Shown here in pieces: positions 48,072-55,452 of a stretch of DNA of 64,000 bases. The notes under the pieces were generated by a model that was not told where the DNA came from, searched no databases, and saw only the letters and a list, made by a program, of their open reading frames with translations. Made by a program: the position numbers and the translations under genes. How positions within the stretch are numbered: position 1 is the stretch's first letter; each line of letters begins with the position of its first letter. Location of the stretch: positions 1,798,001 through 1,862,000 of the forward strand of contig NZ_CP092462.1 in assembly GCF_022387135.1 (NCBI RefSeq), written 5' to 3'. This DNA is from Comamonas sp. B21-038 (GTDB lineage: Bacteria; Pseudomonadota; Gammaproteobacteria; Burkholderiales; Burkholderiaceae_C).

Positions 48072-50072
48072 TTACTTGGCCTTGTAGGTATCGCCCAGCA
48101 CCACCCCTTCACGGCGTGGATCGGCGCCACCGCTCAGGCGTGCTTCGCCAGCCGCATTGGCGGTACGGATAACGGTGCCCACACCGCTGGATTGCGCATT
48201 GACCGACACAGTGTGGCCCATGGCGCGCAGTGCCAGCACCAGCGGATCGTTGTCACCGCTGTTGGTGGCATTGATGTTGGGGTGCTCACCACCCAGATTG
48301 GTGGTGCGGCTGTTGGAGGCGCCAAAGTTCACCAGGTTGGTGGCTTGCTGCGCATCCAGGCCCCAGTCCAGCGCGCCGACCAGGGTTTTGGTCACGAACT
48401 GGATGATCGTGGCACCGCCGGGCGAGCCCGTGGCCATCTTGAACGCGCCGGGTTGGCCGTCAGCCGTGGCGTCAAACACCAGCGTAGGCGCCATCGAGCT
48501 GCGAGGGCGCTTGCCCGCTTCCACCTTGTTGGCGATCGGCAGACCATCGGCCGACACCGGAGCCGCGGAGAAATCGGTCAGCTGGTTGTTCAGGATAAAG
48601 CCCTGGGTCATGTGGTAGGAGCCCATGCCCGCTTCCACCGTCGTGGTCATGCTCACCACATTGCCCTTGCCATCGACGATGGTCATGTGCGTGGTGCCGG
48701 CTTCGGTCACCTTGCCCACGCCCAGACGGGTGTTGCCAAACTGGCCGGCGCTGGCAGTGCCCATGCTCTGCGTGGGCGAGATCAGCGCGGCGCGCGACTT
48801 CAGGTAGCTCTTGTCCAGCAAGGTGCTGTACAGCGGGCCGGGCAGGGGGGTGAAGTCGGTGTCGGCCACATACATGTCGCGGTCGGCATAGGCCATGCGC
48901 TCGGCTTCGCTCACCAGGTGCACGCCCATGGCAGTCGGCTTGCCGCCTTCCAGATCCAGCGCGGTGGGCTTGTGGGGGGCCAGGTCAAAGTTCTCCAGCA
49001 CGCCCATGGCCTGCGCCACGGCAATACCGCCGGACGAGGGCGGTGGCATGCCGCAGATCACGTACTTGGCGCGGTAGGTGGTGCAGACTGCATCACGCTT
49101 TTTGGCCTGGTAACCCGCCAGGTCGGCCATCGTGGTCACGCCGGGGGTGATGGGCGCGCCGGTGGTCACGTTCTGGGTCACGGCGATCTTGTCGACAATG
49201 CCTTGCGCCACCGATCCGGTGTAGAAAGCATCGGCACCGCCAGTCGCCATCTTCGTCAACGTTGCGGCATAGGCAGGGTTCTTGAACGTTTCACCCAGGC
49301 CCTTGGTCGAGCCGTCGGCGTTGAAATAAATGGCCAGCGCATCGGCATCCGCCTGCAGCGCGGTCTTGGCGCCGGCCAGCGCATCGGACATGCGGCCGCT
49401 GATCTTGAAGCCATTGGTGGCGAGGTCGATACCCGGCTGGATCAGGTCCTTCCAGGGCTTGGCGCCGTGGTCCTTGTGGGCCAGGTCGAGCATGCGCACA
49501 GCGCCGGGCGTGCCGATGGAGCGGCCGCTGGCACGGGCGCTGGGCAGCGGCGTGGTCTGGGTGCCACTGTCGATATAGCGCAGGTAATCTGGCGTCGCGG
49601 CCGCAGGTGCGGTTTCGCGGCCGTCATAAGCCGTCACCTTTTTAGTGGCTGCATCGTAGTACAGCATGAAGGCGCCACCGCCAATACCGCTGGACTGGGG
49701 TTCCACCAGACCCAGCACCATCTGCACGGCCACCGCAGCATCCACCGCAGAGCCGCCAGACTTCAGCACTTCACAACCGGCCTTGGATGCCAGAGGGTTG
49801 GCCGTCACCACCATGTACTTATGGCCTTCGACCACTTTCTTGCCGGTACGGTAACCCGAAGCCAGCTCAGGGAACGAAGGATCGCCAGGCAGACCGGAGC
49901 CCACGACCACCGAACCATCCGATGTGCCAGCCTCGCAGGCCGTGCTCACCAGATCCTCCTGGTCGTTATGGCTGGAGCCACCGCAAGCGGTCATCGTCAG
50001 GGCGACGATGGCGGCCAGCGCGGCCATGCTGTAGCGCGCCGGCACGGCACCCAGCGATTTTTCGTTTTTCAT
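48072..50072 (-). CDS. ggt: Gamma-glutamyltransferase, lipoprotein
   Basis: This 666-residue Ntn-hydrolase is made as one chain and self-cleaves at a Thr. The cleavage motif is EAGTTHMTIVDGKGN with Thr460 as the likely nucleophile. Other hallmarks are ANPLASKAGCEVLKSGGSAV, VEPQSSGIGGGAFMLYYDA and GSPGGATIIQF. The N-terminus has lipobox MTACGGSS (Cys30), so it is probably anchored to a membrane in the periplasm. It would hydrolyse glutathione and other gamma-glutamyl compounds. It is the last host gene before the inovirus prophage. Confidence 0.93.
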   Translation of the reverse strand: MKNEKSLGAVPARYSMAALAAIVALTMTACGGSSHNDQEDLVSTACEAGTSDGSVVVGSGLPGDPSFPELASGYRTGKKVVEGHKYMVVTANPLASKAGCEVLKSGGSAVDAAVAVQMVLGLVEPQSSGIGGGAFMLYYDAATKKVTAYDGRETAPAAATPDYLRYIDSGTQTTPLPSARASGRSIGTPGAVRMLDLAHKDHGAKPWKDLIQPGIDLATNGFKISGRMSDALAGAKTALQADADALAIYFNADGSTKGLGETFKNPAYAATLTKMATGGADAFYTGSVAQGIVDKIAVTQNVTTGAPITPGVTTMADLAGYQAKKRDAVCTTYRAKYVICGMPPPSSGGIAVAQAMGVLENFDLAPHKPTALDLEGGKPTAMGVHLVSEAERMAYADRDMYVADTDFTPLPGPLYSTLLDKSYLKSRAALISPTQSMGTASAGQFGNTRLGVGKVTEAGTTHMTIVDGKGNVVSMTTTVEAGMGSYHMTQGFILNNQLTDFSAAPVSADGLPIANKVEAGKRPRSSMAPTLVFDATADGQPGAFKMATGSPGGATIIQFVTKTLVGALDWGLDAQQATNLVNFGASNSRTTNLGGEHPNINATNSGDNDPLVLALRAMGHTVSVNAQSSGVGTVIRTANAAGEARLSGGADPRREGVVLGDTYKAK

Positions 50073-50246
50073 ATAACTATTCCTTGGATCGAATGACAGG
50101 AAATTGTCTTAGTAAAACGAATCATCGAGAGGCTGGATAAGCCGTGGTTAACCCTCGATTTGGCAACAAAGTGACTGCCTTGCCAAGTGGCAGGGCAGGT
50201 TTGAGGTTCTCTGCTCGGCGAGAGGTACAGGCTAGGTAGAAATGTT

Positions 50247-50274
50247 ACTTAACATAATATACATCGTATCAATT
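50247..50274. other. Left attachment site, dif-like XerC/XerD site (attL)
   Basis: The site reads ACTTAACATAA (XerD arm), TATACA (centre), TCGTATCAATT (XerC arm). The XerD arm and centre match the reverse complement of the classical dif arm TTATGTTAA plus centre TGTATA. A second copy lies at 58977-59004, sharing TAATATACATCGTAT. Confidence 0.88.
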
Positions 50275-50599
50275 CAAAAACCGGGCTTGCGTGGGCTGAA
50301 ACGCCAGCGGTTGCCCCGCCAATCGCTAGCGCTAATTTTCCCAGCGACCTCGACAAGATCGCTCCTTTCTTCGATCCCTCAAGCTCATCTAGCTGTGCCT
50401 TTGCTAGAAACTTAAGAGCATCAAGACCAGCAAGCTCGGCCAGCGCAGCAATGTCGTGCGGCTGGGCTTTTCTTTTTCCGGACTTCCATCCGAACACATG
50501 CTGAGTCGGAATTTCAAGCTCGCTAGCAATCTTGCTGACTGATCCAAGTCGTTTTGAACCCATGTCAATAAGGGTTACCACTAACGGATGATCGTACAT
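50249..50599 (-). CDS. Inovirus repressor-like helix-turn-helix protein
   Basis: This protein of about 116 residues has a Cro/C1-like DNA-binding core (GSVSKIASELEIPTQHVFGW, then KSGKRKAQPHDIAALAELAG). The organisation matches phage-related HTH proteins that keep filamentous prophages lysogenic. It reads leftward, away from the replication genes, and its last codons run into the attachment site. Start is uncertain: ATGs at 50599 and 50563 are possible, and a longer frame begins at 50659. Confidence 0.78.
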   Translation of the reverse strand: MYDHPLVVTLIDMGSKRLGSVSKIASELEIPTQHVFGWKSGKRKAQPHDIAALAELAGLDALKFLAKAQLDELEGSKKGAILSRSLGKLALAIGGATAGVSAHASPVFELIRCILC

Positions 50600-50607
50600 A
50601 GGGCTAC

Positions 50608-50658
50608 ACCAAATTTGGTTTAGAGTTGCACCAACTTTGATGCACCTTTTTTGGTGCA
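50608..50658. promoter_or_regulatory. Candidate phage operator region
   Basis: Between the repressor and rep sides lie a perfect palindrome ACCAAATTTGGT (50608-50619) and an inverted repeat TGCACC-TTTTTT-GGTGCA (50641-50658). Another GCACCAA half-site sits between them at about 50628. These are plausible repressor sites controlling both directions. Confidence 0.65.
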
Positions 50659-50701
50659 ATCAATTTTGGTAAGTAACGGACTTATACCACAGGGGGCAAG
50701 C

Positions 50702-50956
50702 ATGGCGATCAAGGCAGTTGGAGGGCATCAAAGCGCAGCGGACCATACATGGCCCGCGCAAGCCTTTTACAACCGCCAGACTTGGCTATCTCTGATTGAA
50801 CCTCTCATGCTGGCTGCAGCAAATGCAGCCTGTCAAAAAGCCGTGCGCGGCGCGGCCAAAGGGGCCCCGCTTGCGGGGAAAAAGCCGCTCCGCGCTGGCT
50901 TTGCAAGGGCGTCGGTTCGCAAACCCTCCCCGATGGTAATCACGGGGAGATACTAA
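50702..50956 (+). CDS. Doubtful small ORF in the phage leader region
   Basis: This is an open frame of 84 codons with GGGGG upstream of its ATG. The first half could encode a small protein, but the second half is basic and repetitive and coincides with three strong DNA hairpins (50865-50878, 50881-50902 and 50926-50949). The region therefore more likely serves as a structured intergenic segment upstream of rep. No family is recognised. Confidence 0.25.
   Translation: MAIKAVGGHQSAADHTWPAQAFYNRQTWLSLIEPLMLAAANAACQKAVRGAAKGAPLAGKKPLRAGFARASVRKPSPMVITGRY
50865..50949 (+). promoter_or_regulatory. Hairpin cluster upstream of rep, including one that sequesters the rep ribosome binding site
   Basis: Three stems are visible: CCCCG-CTTG-CGGGG (50865-50878), AAAGCC-N10-GGCTTT (50881-50902) and CTCCCCG-N10-CGGGGAG (50926-50949). 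The right arm of the last includes GGGGAG, the ribosome binding site of rep (ATG 50959). Folding would hide it, which suggests translational control of Rep. Confidence 0.6.
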
Positions 50957-50958
50957 AA

Positions 50959-52185
50959 ATGAGCGCAGTGCCAAAGTCATCGCTGGTCCTGGATGGCAAC
51001 GCCATCAAGCTCCGCCTGGAAGCTGAACGGGCAAGCACCGGTAACGTCGTCCATGTCGATTGGCTGCGATTTACCGTCATCCGTCGCAACGCTCCAGCGG
51101 TTCGCCTTGATGACCTGTTCCCGCCCAAAGGGTCGATGGTCGAATGCTGGTCCAACGATCTGGAATTCGAAGTCCGTCGGCGTCGCCTGATGCGCATCTT
51201 GCAAGAGATGCCAGACCCAGACTTCGCAGCATCTGCCCAGGCCAAGGCCCTGGCAGAAGACGTGTGCGACGCGCTCGGCCCTGATTTTGTGATTGAGCCA
51301 GAGCTTAAAAAAGGCTTTGACTTCTACCGTTTCCGCTGGTCGATCACCCGCAATAGCAAAGAAGTCGCCTGGGTCGGTTTCCTCTCGTCCAGCGAGTCAC
51401 CACGGCAGCAAAAGCAAAGCGAAACGATCCACGCCAATATCACCGGCGCAGGCTGCACCTTCGCTGCACCTGGCTACCGCGATCGCTTCGCCAGTCTCAT
51501 TGACTCGACCGAAGCCAAGATTACTCGTTGCGACCTGGCGCTAGACCTGTTCCAAGGCATCGCCGGTGGCATGGATCGCGTGCTGAAAGACTACCTTGAT
51601 GGCCTGATGAACGTGCGAGGCCACCAGCCGGCCTACGCCAATAACGGCGACTGGGCAAACAGCTTCGGCCGCAGTGTCTATATCGGCAGCAAGGAAGCCG
51701 GTAAGCAGACCAATATCTACGAAAAAGGTCACCAGCTCTACGGCAAGGAAGCGCCCTCCCCATGGGTTCGCATTGAGCTTCGGTACGGCAACAAGTTGCG
51801 TGTGCTGCCCTCCGACATGCTGCGCCGTCCTGATGACTTCTTCAAGGGCGCAAGCGACTGGCACAACGCCATCTACAACGAATATTTTGAGACGCAGCAC
51901 GCCGTTCCCGAAGGTGTTCCGGTCATGCAGCCCGCTGCTGTCGAAACCGTCAAAGCCGAAGTGGCCCGGGCCATAACTTGGTTCCGTCGCGTTGCTGGCC
52001 CTACTGCCTCCCTGCTCTATCAGCACCTTGGCTTCGAACAGATGTTTGAGCTGCTGAACGACAAGCGACTGCCAGGCCGTCTGCAGCACTTCACCCAGCA
52101 GGACGTCGTGACGACGGTCCAGCAGGCGTATTCCCACGTAACAGGCGCTGGAGCTTCGGGCCGTCCAGCAGTTGCCCTGTGTTAA
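50959..52185 (+). CDS. Inovirus replication initiation protein (Rep)
   Basis: This is a 408-residue phage replication initiation factor of the Rep_trans/RstA-like group. Diagnostic stretches are HVDWLRFTVIRR near the start, ITRCDLALDLFQG in the middle, and FGRSVYIGSKEAGKQTNIYE, followed by WVRIELRYGNKLRVLP. It should nick the plus-strand origin to start rolling-circle replication. It is the first gene of the rightward phage operon and may be controlled by a hairpin over its ribosome binding site. Confidence 0.92.
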   Translation: MSAVPKSSLVLDGNAIKLRLEAERASTGNVVHVDWLRFTVIRRNAPAVRLDDLFPPKGSMVECWSNDLEFEVRRRRLMRILQEMPDPDFAASAQAKALAEDVCDALGPDFVIEPELKKGFDFYRFRWSITRNSKEVAWVGFLSSSESPRQQKQSETIHANITGAGCTFAAPGYRDRFASLIDSTEAKITRCDLALDLFQGIAGGMDRVLKDYLDGLMNVRGHQPAYANNGDWANSFGRSVYIGSKEAGKQTNIYEKGHQLYGKEAPSPWVRIELRYGNKLRVLPSDMLRRPDDFFKGASDWHNAIYNEYFETQHAVPEGVPVMQPAAVETVKAEVARAITWFRRVAGPTASLLYQHLGFEQMFELLNDKRLPGRLQHFTQQDVVTTVQQAYSHVTGAGASGRPAVALC

Positions 52186-52208
52186 GGCCCATTTCGGAGT
52201 TTTTGAGT

Positions 52209-52526
52209 ATGAAAGTTCAGATGCAAGCCGTGTGCACCGGCATCAAGACCAGCAAGGGTGAATTTGAAGGCCGTCCCTTCGATAGCACCACGTTTCAACT
52301 CGCCGTTGACCTGGGCCAGACCAGTAGCGGCGAAAGCATCGGCCAAGTGACTCGCCCATTCAAGTTGGGCACCTCGGCCGAGTTCGAAAAGTGGCGTCAA
52401 TTCAAGGATTCGTGGCCTCAAGGCGGCGTATTGTGCGACTGCGATTTTGACATCACTGCAGGCGCTGGCAACGACTCCAAGCTGGTGCTGCTGGGCATCA
52501 AGCCAGCAGGCAAAAAGGCGGCCTAA
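52209..52526 (+). CDS. Probable phage ssDNA-binding protein (pV-like)
   Basis: This is a 105-residue acidic protein located just after rep, where filamentous phages encode the ssDNA-binding protein that coats progeny strands. It begins MKVQMQAVCTGIKTSKGEFE and ends with a Lys-rich tail (LGIKPAGKKAA). Sequence identity to known pV proteins is not evident, so the call rests on size and position. Confidence 0.55.
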   Translation: MKVQMQAVCTGIKTSKGEFEGRPFDSTTFQLAVDLGQTSSGESIGQVTRPFKLGTSAEFEKWRQFKDSWPQGGVLCDCDFDITAGAGNDSKLVLLGIKPAGKKAA

Positions 52527-52528
52527 GC

Positions 52529-52744
52529 ATGGCTCGGTTCATCGTCCAAAGCCGCACGACTGGCCGCTTCTTGTGCCCTACCGGCGACGGTGGCGTGGAG
52601 TGGGTTCGCTCTCTTCGCGAAGCTGGTGGTGGAGTCATCACCGATGAAGAAATGGCGCTGCAGCTGGTCGTGGATCACGCTGATTTGGACGAAGAACCGA
52701 CCATCGTTGACCTCGACCTTTTGGGCACTGCAGGGGACTACTGA
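52529..52744 (+). CDS. Small inovirus protein of unknown function
   Basis: This is a 71-residue acidic soluble protein starting MARFIVQSRTTGRFLCPTG. It has no signal or membrane segment. It starts two bases after the preceding gene and its stop overlaps the next start (TGATG), so it belongs to the phage operon. Similar small proteins occur at this place in other inoviruses, but none has a firm function. Confidence 0.65.
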   Translation: MARFIVQSRTTGRFLCPTGDGGVEWVRSLREAGGGVITDEEMALQLVVDHADLDEEPTIVDLDLLGTAGDY

Positions 52745-52959
52745 TGCCTTACCAAACCTATACAGGTCTCTTTCTTCAGGTGCTTGACCCGATCGTTGCT
52801 CTGGGCTGCTGCTTTCTTCTGTTTAGCTTCTTTTTTGGTCTGTACGTCTGGGTCTACGACGTGTTTAGGCGGCCATATGCGCATCGCTCTATTGACCTTG
52901 AGCCGCTGCCGCTTCTTGTAATTGCAGGTGTCTATTTTTATTGGAGGTTGCATGGCTGA
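52744..52959 (+). CDS. Small inovirus membrane protein
   Basis: This is a 71-residue protein with two hydrophobic segments (VLDPIVALGCCFLLFSFFFG and LPLLVIAGVYFYW) separated by a short polar loop. It overlaps both neighbours. It could be a minor virion or assembly protein; there is no recognised family. Confidence 0.65.
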   Translation: MPYQTYTGLFLQVLDPIVALGCCFLLFSFFFGLYVWVYDVFRRPYAHRSIDLEPLPLLVIAGVYFYWRLHG

Positions 52960-53074
52960 ATTGCACTGCGATAACTGCGGCGCTGACTTCGAAGCTGACG
53001 AGAGCGCTGAAGAGACGCCAGAGGCCCTGGAATGCCCTGAATGCGGCTCTGACGATATCGCCGGGGGCGACTGA
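52952..53074 (+). CDS. Forty-residue zinc-ribbon protein
   Basis: This short gene starts at ATG 52952 behind TTGGAGG, overlaps the preceding stop, and ends in TGATG shared with the next start. The peptide has two C-x2-C knuckles (CDNC and CPEC, residues 6-9 and 28-31) separated by an acidic linker, and ends DDIAGGD. This is a zinc-ribbon layout. Function is unknown; it may be a regulator or adaptor in phage expression. Confidence 0.75.
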   Translation: MAELHCDNCGADFEADESAEETPEALECPECGSDDIAGGD

Positions 53075-53289
53075 TGGCGAACTACTTCGTATGCCTCGCC
53101 GACCAGCTGCCCTGCCCTGATCAAAGCCAGGTGCTTGTAACTGAGATCGGTGTAGAGGATTTCGGCGCAATCGGCATCACGCCGGGAACTGTCGGGATGG
53201 CTTTCACCTTAGGTTTCGGCATGGTGTTCTCGATTGCGGTGATGGGCCTAGTCGTGGGCTGGCTCGTTCGCGTTATCCGCGGCATCTGA
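53074..53289 (+). CDS. Small inovirus membrane protein, minor-coat-like
   Basis: This is a 71-residue protein with a polar N-terminal half and one strong hydrophobic segment (GMAFTLGFGMVFSIAVMGLVVGWLV) followed by RVIRG. It lies directly before the major coat gene. Size and topology fit a minor coat or virion-associated protein. The family is not recognised. Confidence 0.65.
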   Translation: MANYFVCLADQLPCPDQSQVLVTEIGVEDFGAIGITPGTVGMAFTLGFGMVFSIAVMGLVVGWLVRVIRGI

Positions 53290-53300
53290 GATTTCAGCGC

Positions 53301-53339
53301 AGAGCCTTTGCGGCTCTCCGGTGCAATCTCGCACCTTTT
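53301..53339 (+). terminator. Paired hairpins before the major coat gene
   Basis: AGAGCC-TTTGC-GGCTCT (53301-53317) and GGTGC-N6-GCACC followed by TTTT (53320-53339) lie between the small-protein genes and the coat gene. The second may act as a weak terminator or RNA-processing site that sets relative coat expression. Confidence 0.5.
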
Positions 53340-53368
53340 CAACTCTCTTTTTTTGAAGGAAAAACGTC

Positions 53369-53611
53369 ATGAAGACCAAACTGCAAAACCTGGCCGCCCT
53401 GGCTGCTCACCAATACGCCCGCCTGGGTGTGGCCGCTGGTACCGCCATGATGGCTGTCAGCTCGCATGCTGCTGGCGTGGACGATCTGTTCGATGAAATC
53501 GACCTCGCTGGTATCTCTGCCAAGGTGCTGGCACTGGGCCTGATCATCGTGGGCATTTCCTTGGTCATCAAGGGCCCTGCCATCGTCAAGCGCATCGTCG
53601 CCAAGATCTAA
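53369..53611 (+). CDS. Inovirus major coat protein (pVIII-like)
   Basis: This is an 80-residue precursor. A signal peptide ends at MAVSSHA-A, and the mature protein of about 46 residues has the classic layout: acidic N-part (VDDLFDEID), hydrophobic middle (LALGLIIVGISLVI) and basic C-end (VKRIVAKI) that lines the phage DNA. A strong ribosome binding site (GAAGGAAAAA) precedes it, as expected for the most abundant virion protein. Confidence 0.93.
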   Translation: MKTKLQNLAALAAHQYARLGVAAGTAMMAVSSHAAGVDDLFDEIDLAGISAKVLALGLIIVGISLVIKGPAIVKRIVAKI

Positions 53612-53620
53612 AGCAGCACC

Positions 53621-53716
53621 ATGCTTTTGATCGCCCTCATTGTGTCAATCCATGCCCTGTTTGCGTTGATTGGCGCAATGGGGGCGGCTTGCTTTTTCAT
53701 GCTTGCAAAGGGTTAA
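53621..53716 (+). CDS. Very small hydrophobic phage protein (pVII/pIX-like)
   Basis: This is a 31-residue peptide, almost entirely hydrophobic, starting MLLIALIVSIHALFALIGAM and ending AKG. It lies between the major coat and the pIII-like gene, with only two bases to the latter. Filamentous phages carry 30-35-residue pVII and pIX proteins at the virion tip; size and location fit that role. Its ribosome binding site is weak. Confidence 0.6.
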   Translation: MLLIALIVSIHALFALIGAMGAACFFMLAKG

Positions 53717-53718
53717 AG

Positions 53719-55125
53719 ATGAAAAGTCAAAATCCTATCAGGCATTTGCTCCAGTTGTTGATTGCTATTCTTTGTCTAATCAGCTTTTCGGCATTCGCCG
53801 AATTTGATGCAAAACAGGGCTGGCAAAATAATGAGGAATATGGCGGAGTATTTTCATCGCCAGATGAAGCCTGCAAGGCTCTTGATAAGAAGCCGGTATA
53901 TATTGGATTTGGCTGGAAGTTTCAAGCTCACAATATTACCGCCGATCGCGCGGATTGCCGCATCATAGGAGGTGCTGAGTTTGCAGCTAACGTGTATAAA
54001 ACACCGGGCTTAGTTTGCCCTCCTGATTCTGTTAAATCAGGCTCTAAGTGCATTTGCAATACCGACCATGCAGAGCGAATTGTTGATGGCGTATACCAAT
54101 GCGTACCGCAAATCGAGTCTGATTGCTCCACTAATGGCATGATCTGGAATTCCACTTTAACTACTGATCGGTCTGGGCGTGCGCGAGGTCCTTATGGCAA
54201 ATTTGCTGATGGCGCTATTGCTTGCTTTGGTACTCCATCGGGACCAAATGGCTCCGGCAAAGGTTGCAAGCACATGTTTACAGGTGATCTTGGTTTTAAA
54301 GATGCTGATGGAATAGAGTGGACAAATGGCTTTAGCTGGGCATTTACGGAAAAAGATTTAAAAGACCCTCGTCTTAAAGGCGAGCTTTCTTGCGATCTCA
54401 CAGACAATCCACTTCCCGATGATGAGCCCGCTGTAAAGCCCAATGACAAGGAATGCAAGGATGGATATAAAGGCGAGGTAAATGGCAAAGATGTTTGCAT
54501 TGAAGCTTGGACAGGGGAAACACAAGGTGTTGATTTTGGCCTCACCAAAGGCCCAGACGGAACCGTAACGGAAACCAAGAACAATATTAATTGTAAGGGC
54601 GATCAATGCACGGTTACTGAAACCAATACCGTAAAGGATTCAAATGGCGATATTATCAAAACCACCACAAATACTGTTAATAATGTAAATAGGCAGACCT
54701 ATTGCGCTAAGAATCCAGAGAGCTCAGTGTGTGGTCGCAAAGAAGACCAGTCCGGTGCTACAAAGGGTCAAGGCGGCAAAGGTGGCGGCGGTGGTGGTGA
54801 CAGCGGTGATCTTGATGACAAATACACCGAAATTGGTGCTCCAAAGCTCTATGACAAAAAGTATGAGGGCGGTATCAAGGGTGTCTGGGAAAAGCACGCC
54901 GACGGCCTTAAAAACTCATCTATCGGTGGCCTCGCTGGCAAGCTCTTTCCGAACTACGGTGATGGCGGCTCTGCGCCCTCTTACATCATCGATTTGAACC
55001 TGGGCGGCAAGCTAAACCTGGGCTCGTACGACCTTAATTTCGATCCTCGCGTCTGGATCGCTCTTAAGGCATTCACCATCCTTTGTGCCCTCGCGGTCGC
55101 AAGGCGTCTTGTCTTCGGAGGTTGA
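53719..55125 (+). CDS. Inovirus adsorption protein (pIII-like)
   Basis: This is a 468-residue virion protein with a signal peptide (LLQLLIAILCLISFSAFA-EF). The large Cys-rich N-terminal region has many paired cysteines. It is followed by a Thr/Asn-rich repeat-like segment (TETNTVKDSNGDIIKTTTN), a glycine-rich hinge (KGQGGKGGGGGGDSGD) and a C-terminal membrane anchor ending ALAVARRLVFGG. This is the modular pIII plan for binding host pili. The receptor-binding half is more AT-rich than its neighbours. Confidence 0.88.
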   Translation: MKSQNPIRHLLQLLIAILCLISFSAFAEFDAKQGWQNNEEYGGVFSSPDEACKALDKKPVYIGFGWKFQAHNITADRADCRIIGGAEFAANVYKTPGLVCPPDSVKSGSKCICNTDHAERIVDGVYQCVPQIESDCSTNGMIWNSTLTTDRSGRARGPYGKFADGAIACFGTPSGPNGSGKGCKHMFTGDLGFKDADGIEWTNGFSWAFTEKDLKDPRLKGELSCDLTDNPLPDDEPAVKPNDKECKDGYKGEVNGKDVCIEAWTGETQGVDFGLTKGPDGTVTETKNNINCKGDQCTVTETNTVKDSNGDIIKTTTNTVNNVNRQTYCAKNPESSVCGRKEDQSGATKGQGGKGGGGGGDSGDLDDKYTEIGAPKLYDKKYEGGIKGVWEKHADGLKNSSIGGLAGKLFPNYGDGGSAPSYIIDLNLGGKLNLGSYDLNFDPRVWIALKAFTILCALAVARRLVFGG

Positions 55126-55128
55126 TCC

Positions 55129-55452
55129 ATGGCAGCAATTCTCAAAACACTGCAGGCTATCTGGAAGTGGTTCGGTGACCTGGCTGGCGAGCAGTTCCAA
55201 AAGCTTTGGGACCTGCTGACTGACGTCGTCTGCTGGGCTCTCGATGGCATCCTCGGCCTTGTCGTGTCGGCAGTCAGTGCGGTAGACCTCTCTGGCCTCG
55301 ACAGCTACTCAAACAGCGTCGGAGAAGTGCCAGCTGAAATTCTCAACGTCATGCAAATGGCCGGGCTGGGCACTGCCTCGCAGATCATCATTGCGGCCAT
55401 CGGCATACGCCTGGTGCTGCAGCTGATCCCCTTCACAAGGCTTGGCTCATGA
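55129..55452 (+). CDS. DUF2523 minor coat protein (pVI-like)
   Basis: This is a 107-residue protein with several hydrophobic stretches (WALDGILGLVVSAVSAVDL and ASQIIIAAIGIRLVLQLIPF). It lies between pIII and Zot, the position of pVI in filamentous phages. It matches the DUF2523 pattern. Its 3' end overlaps the Zot start (ATGA). Confidence 0.82.
   Translation: MAAILKTLQAIWKWFGDLAGEQFQKLWDLLTDVVCWALDGILGLVVSAVSAVDLSGLDSYSNSVGEVPAEILNVMQMAGLGTASQIIIAAIGIRLVLQLIPFTRLGS

Noticed and set aside
48192-50096. Open frame of 634 codons on the plus strand opposite ggt
   Set aside because: Shadow of the gamma-glutamyltransferase, which has all family motifs and a signal peptide.
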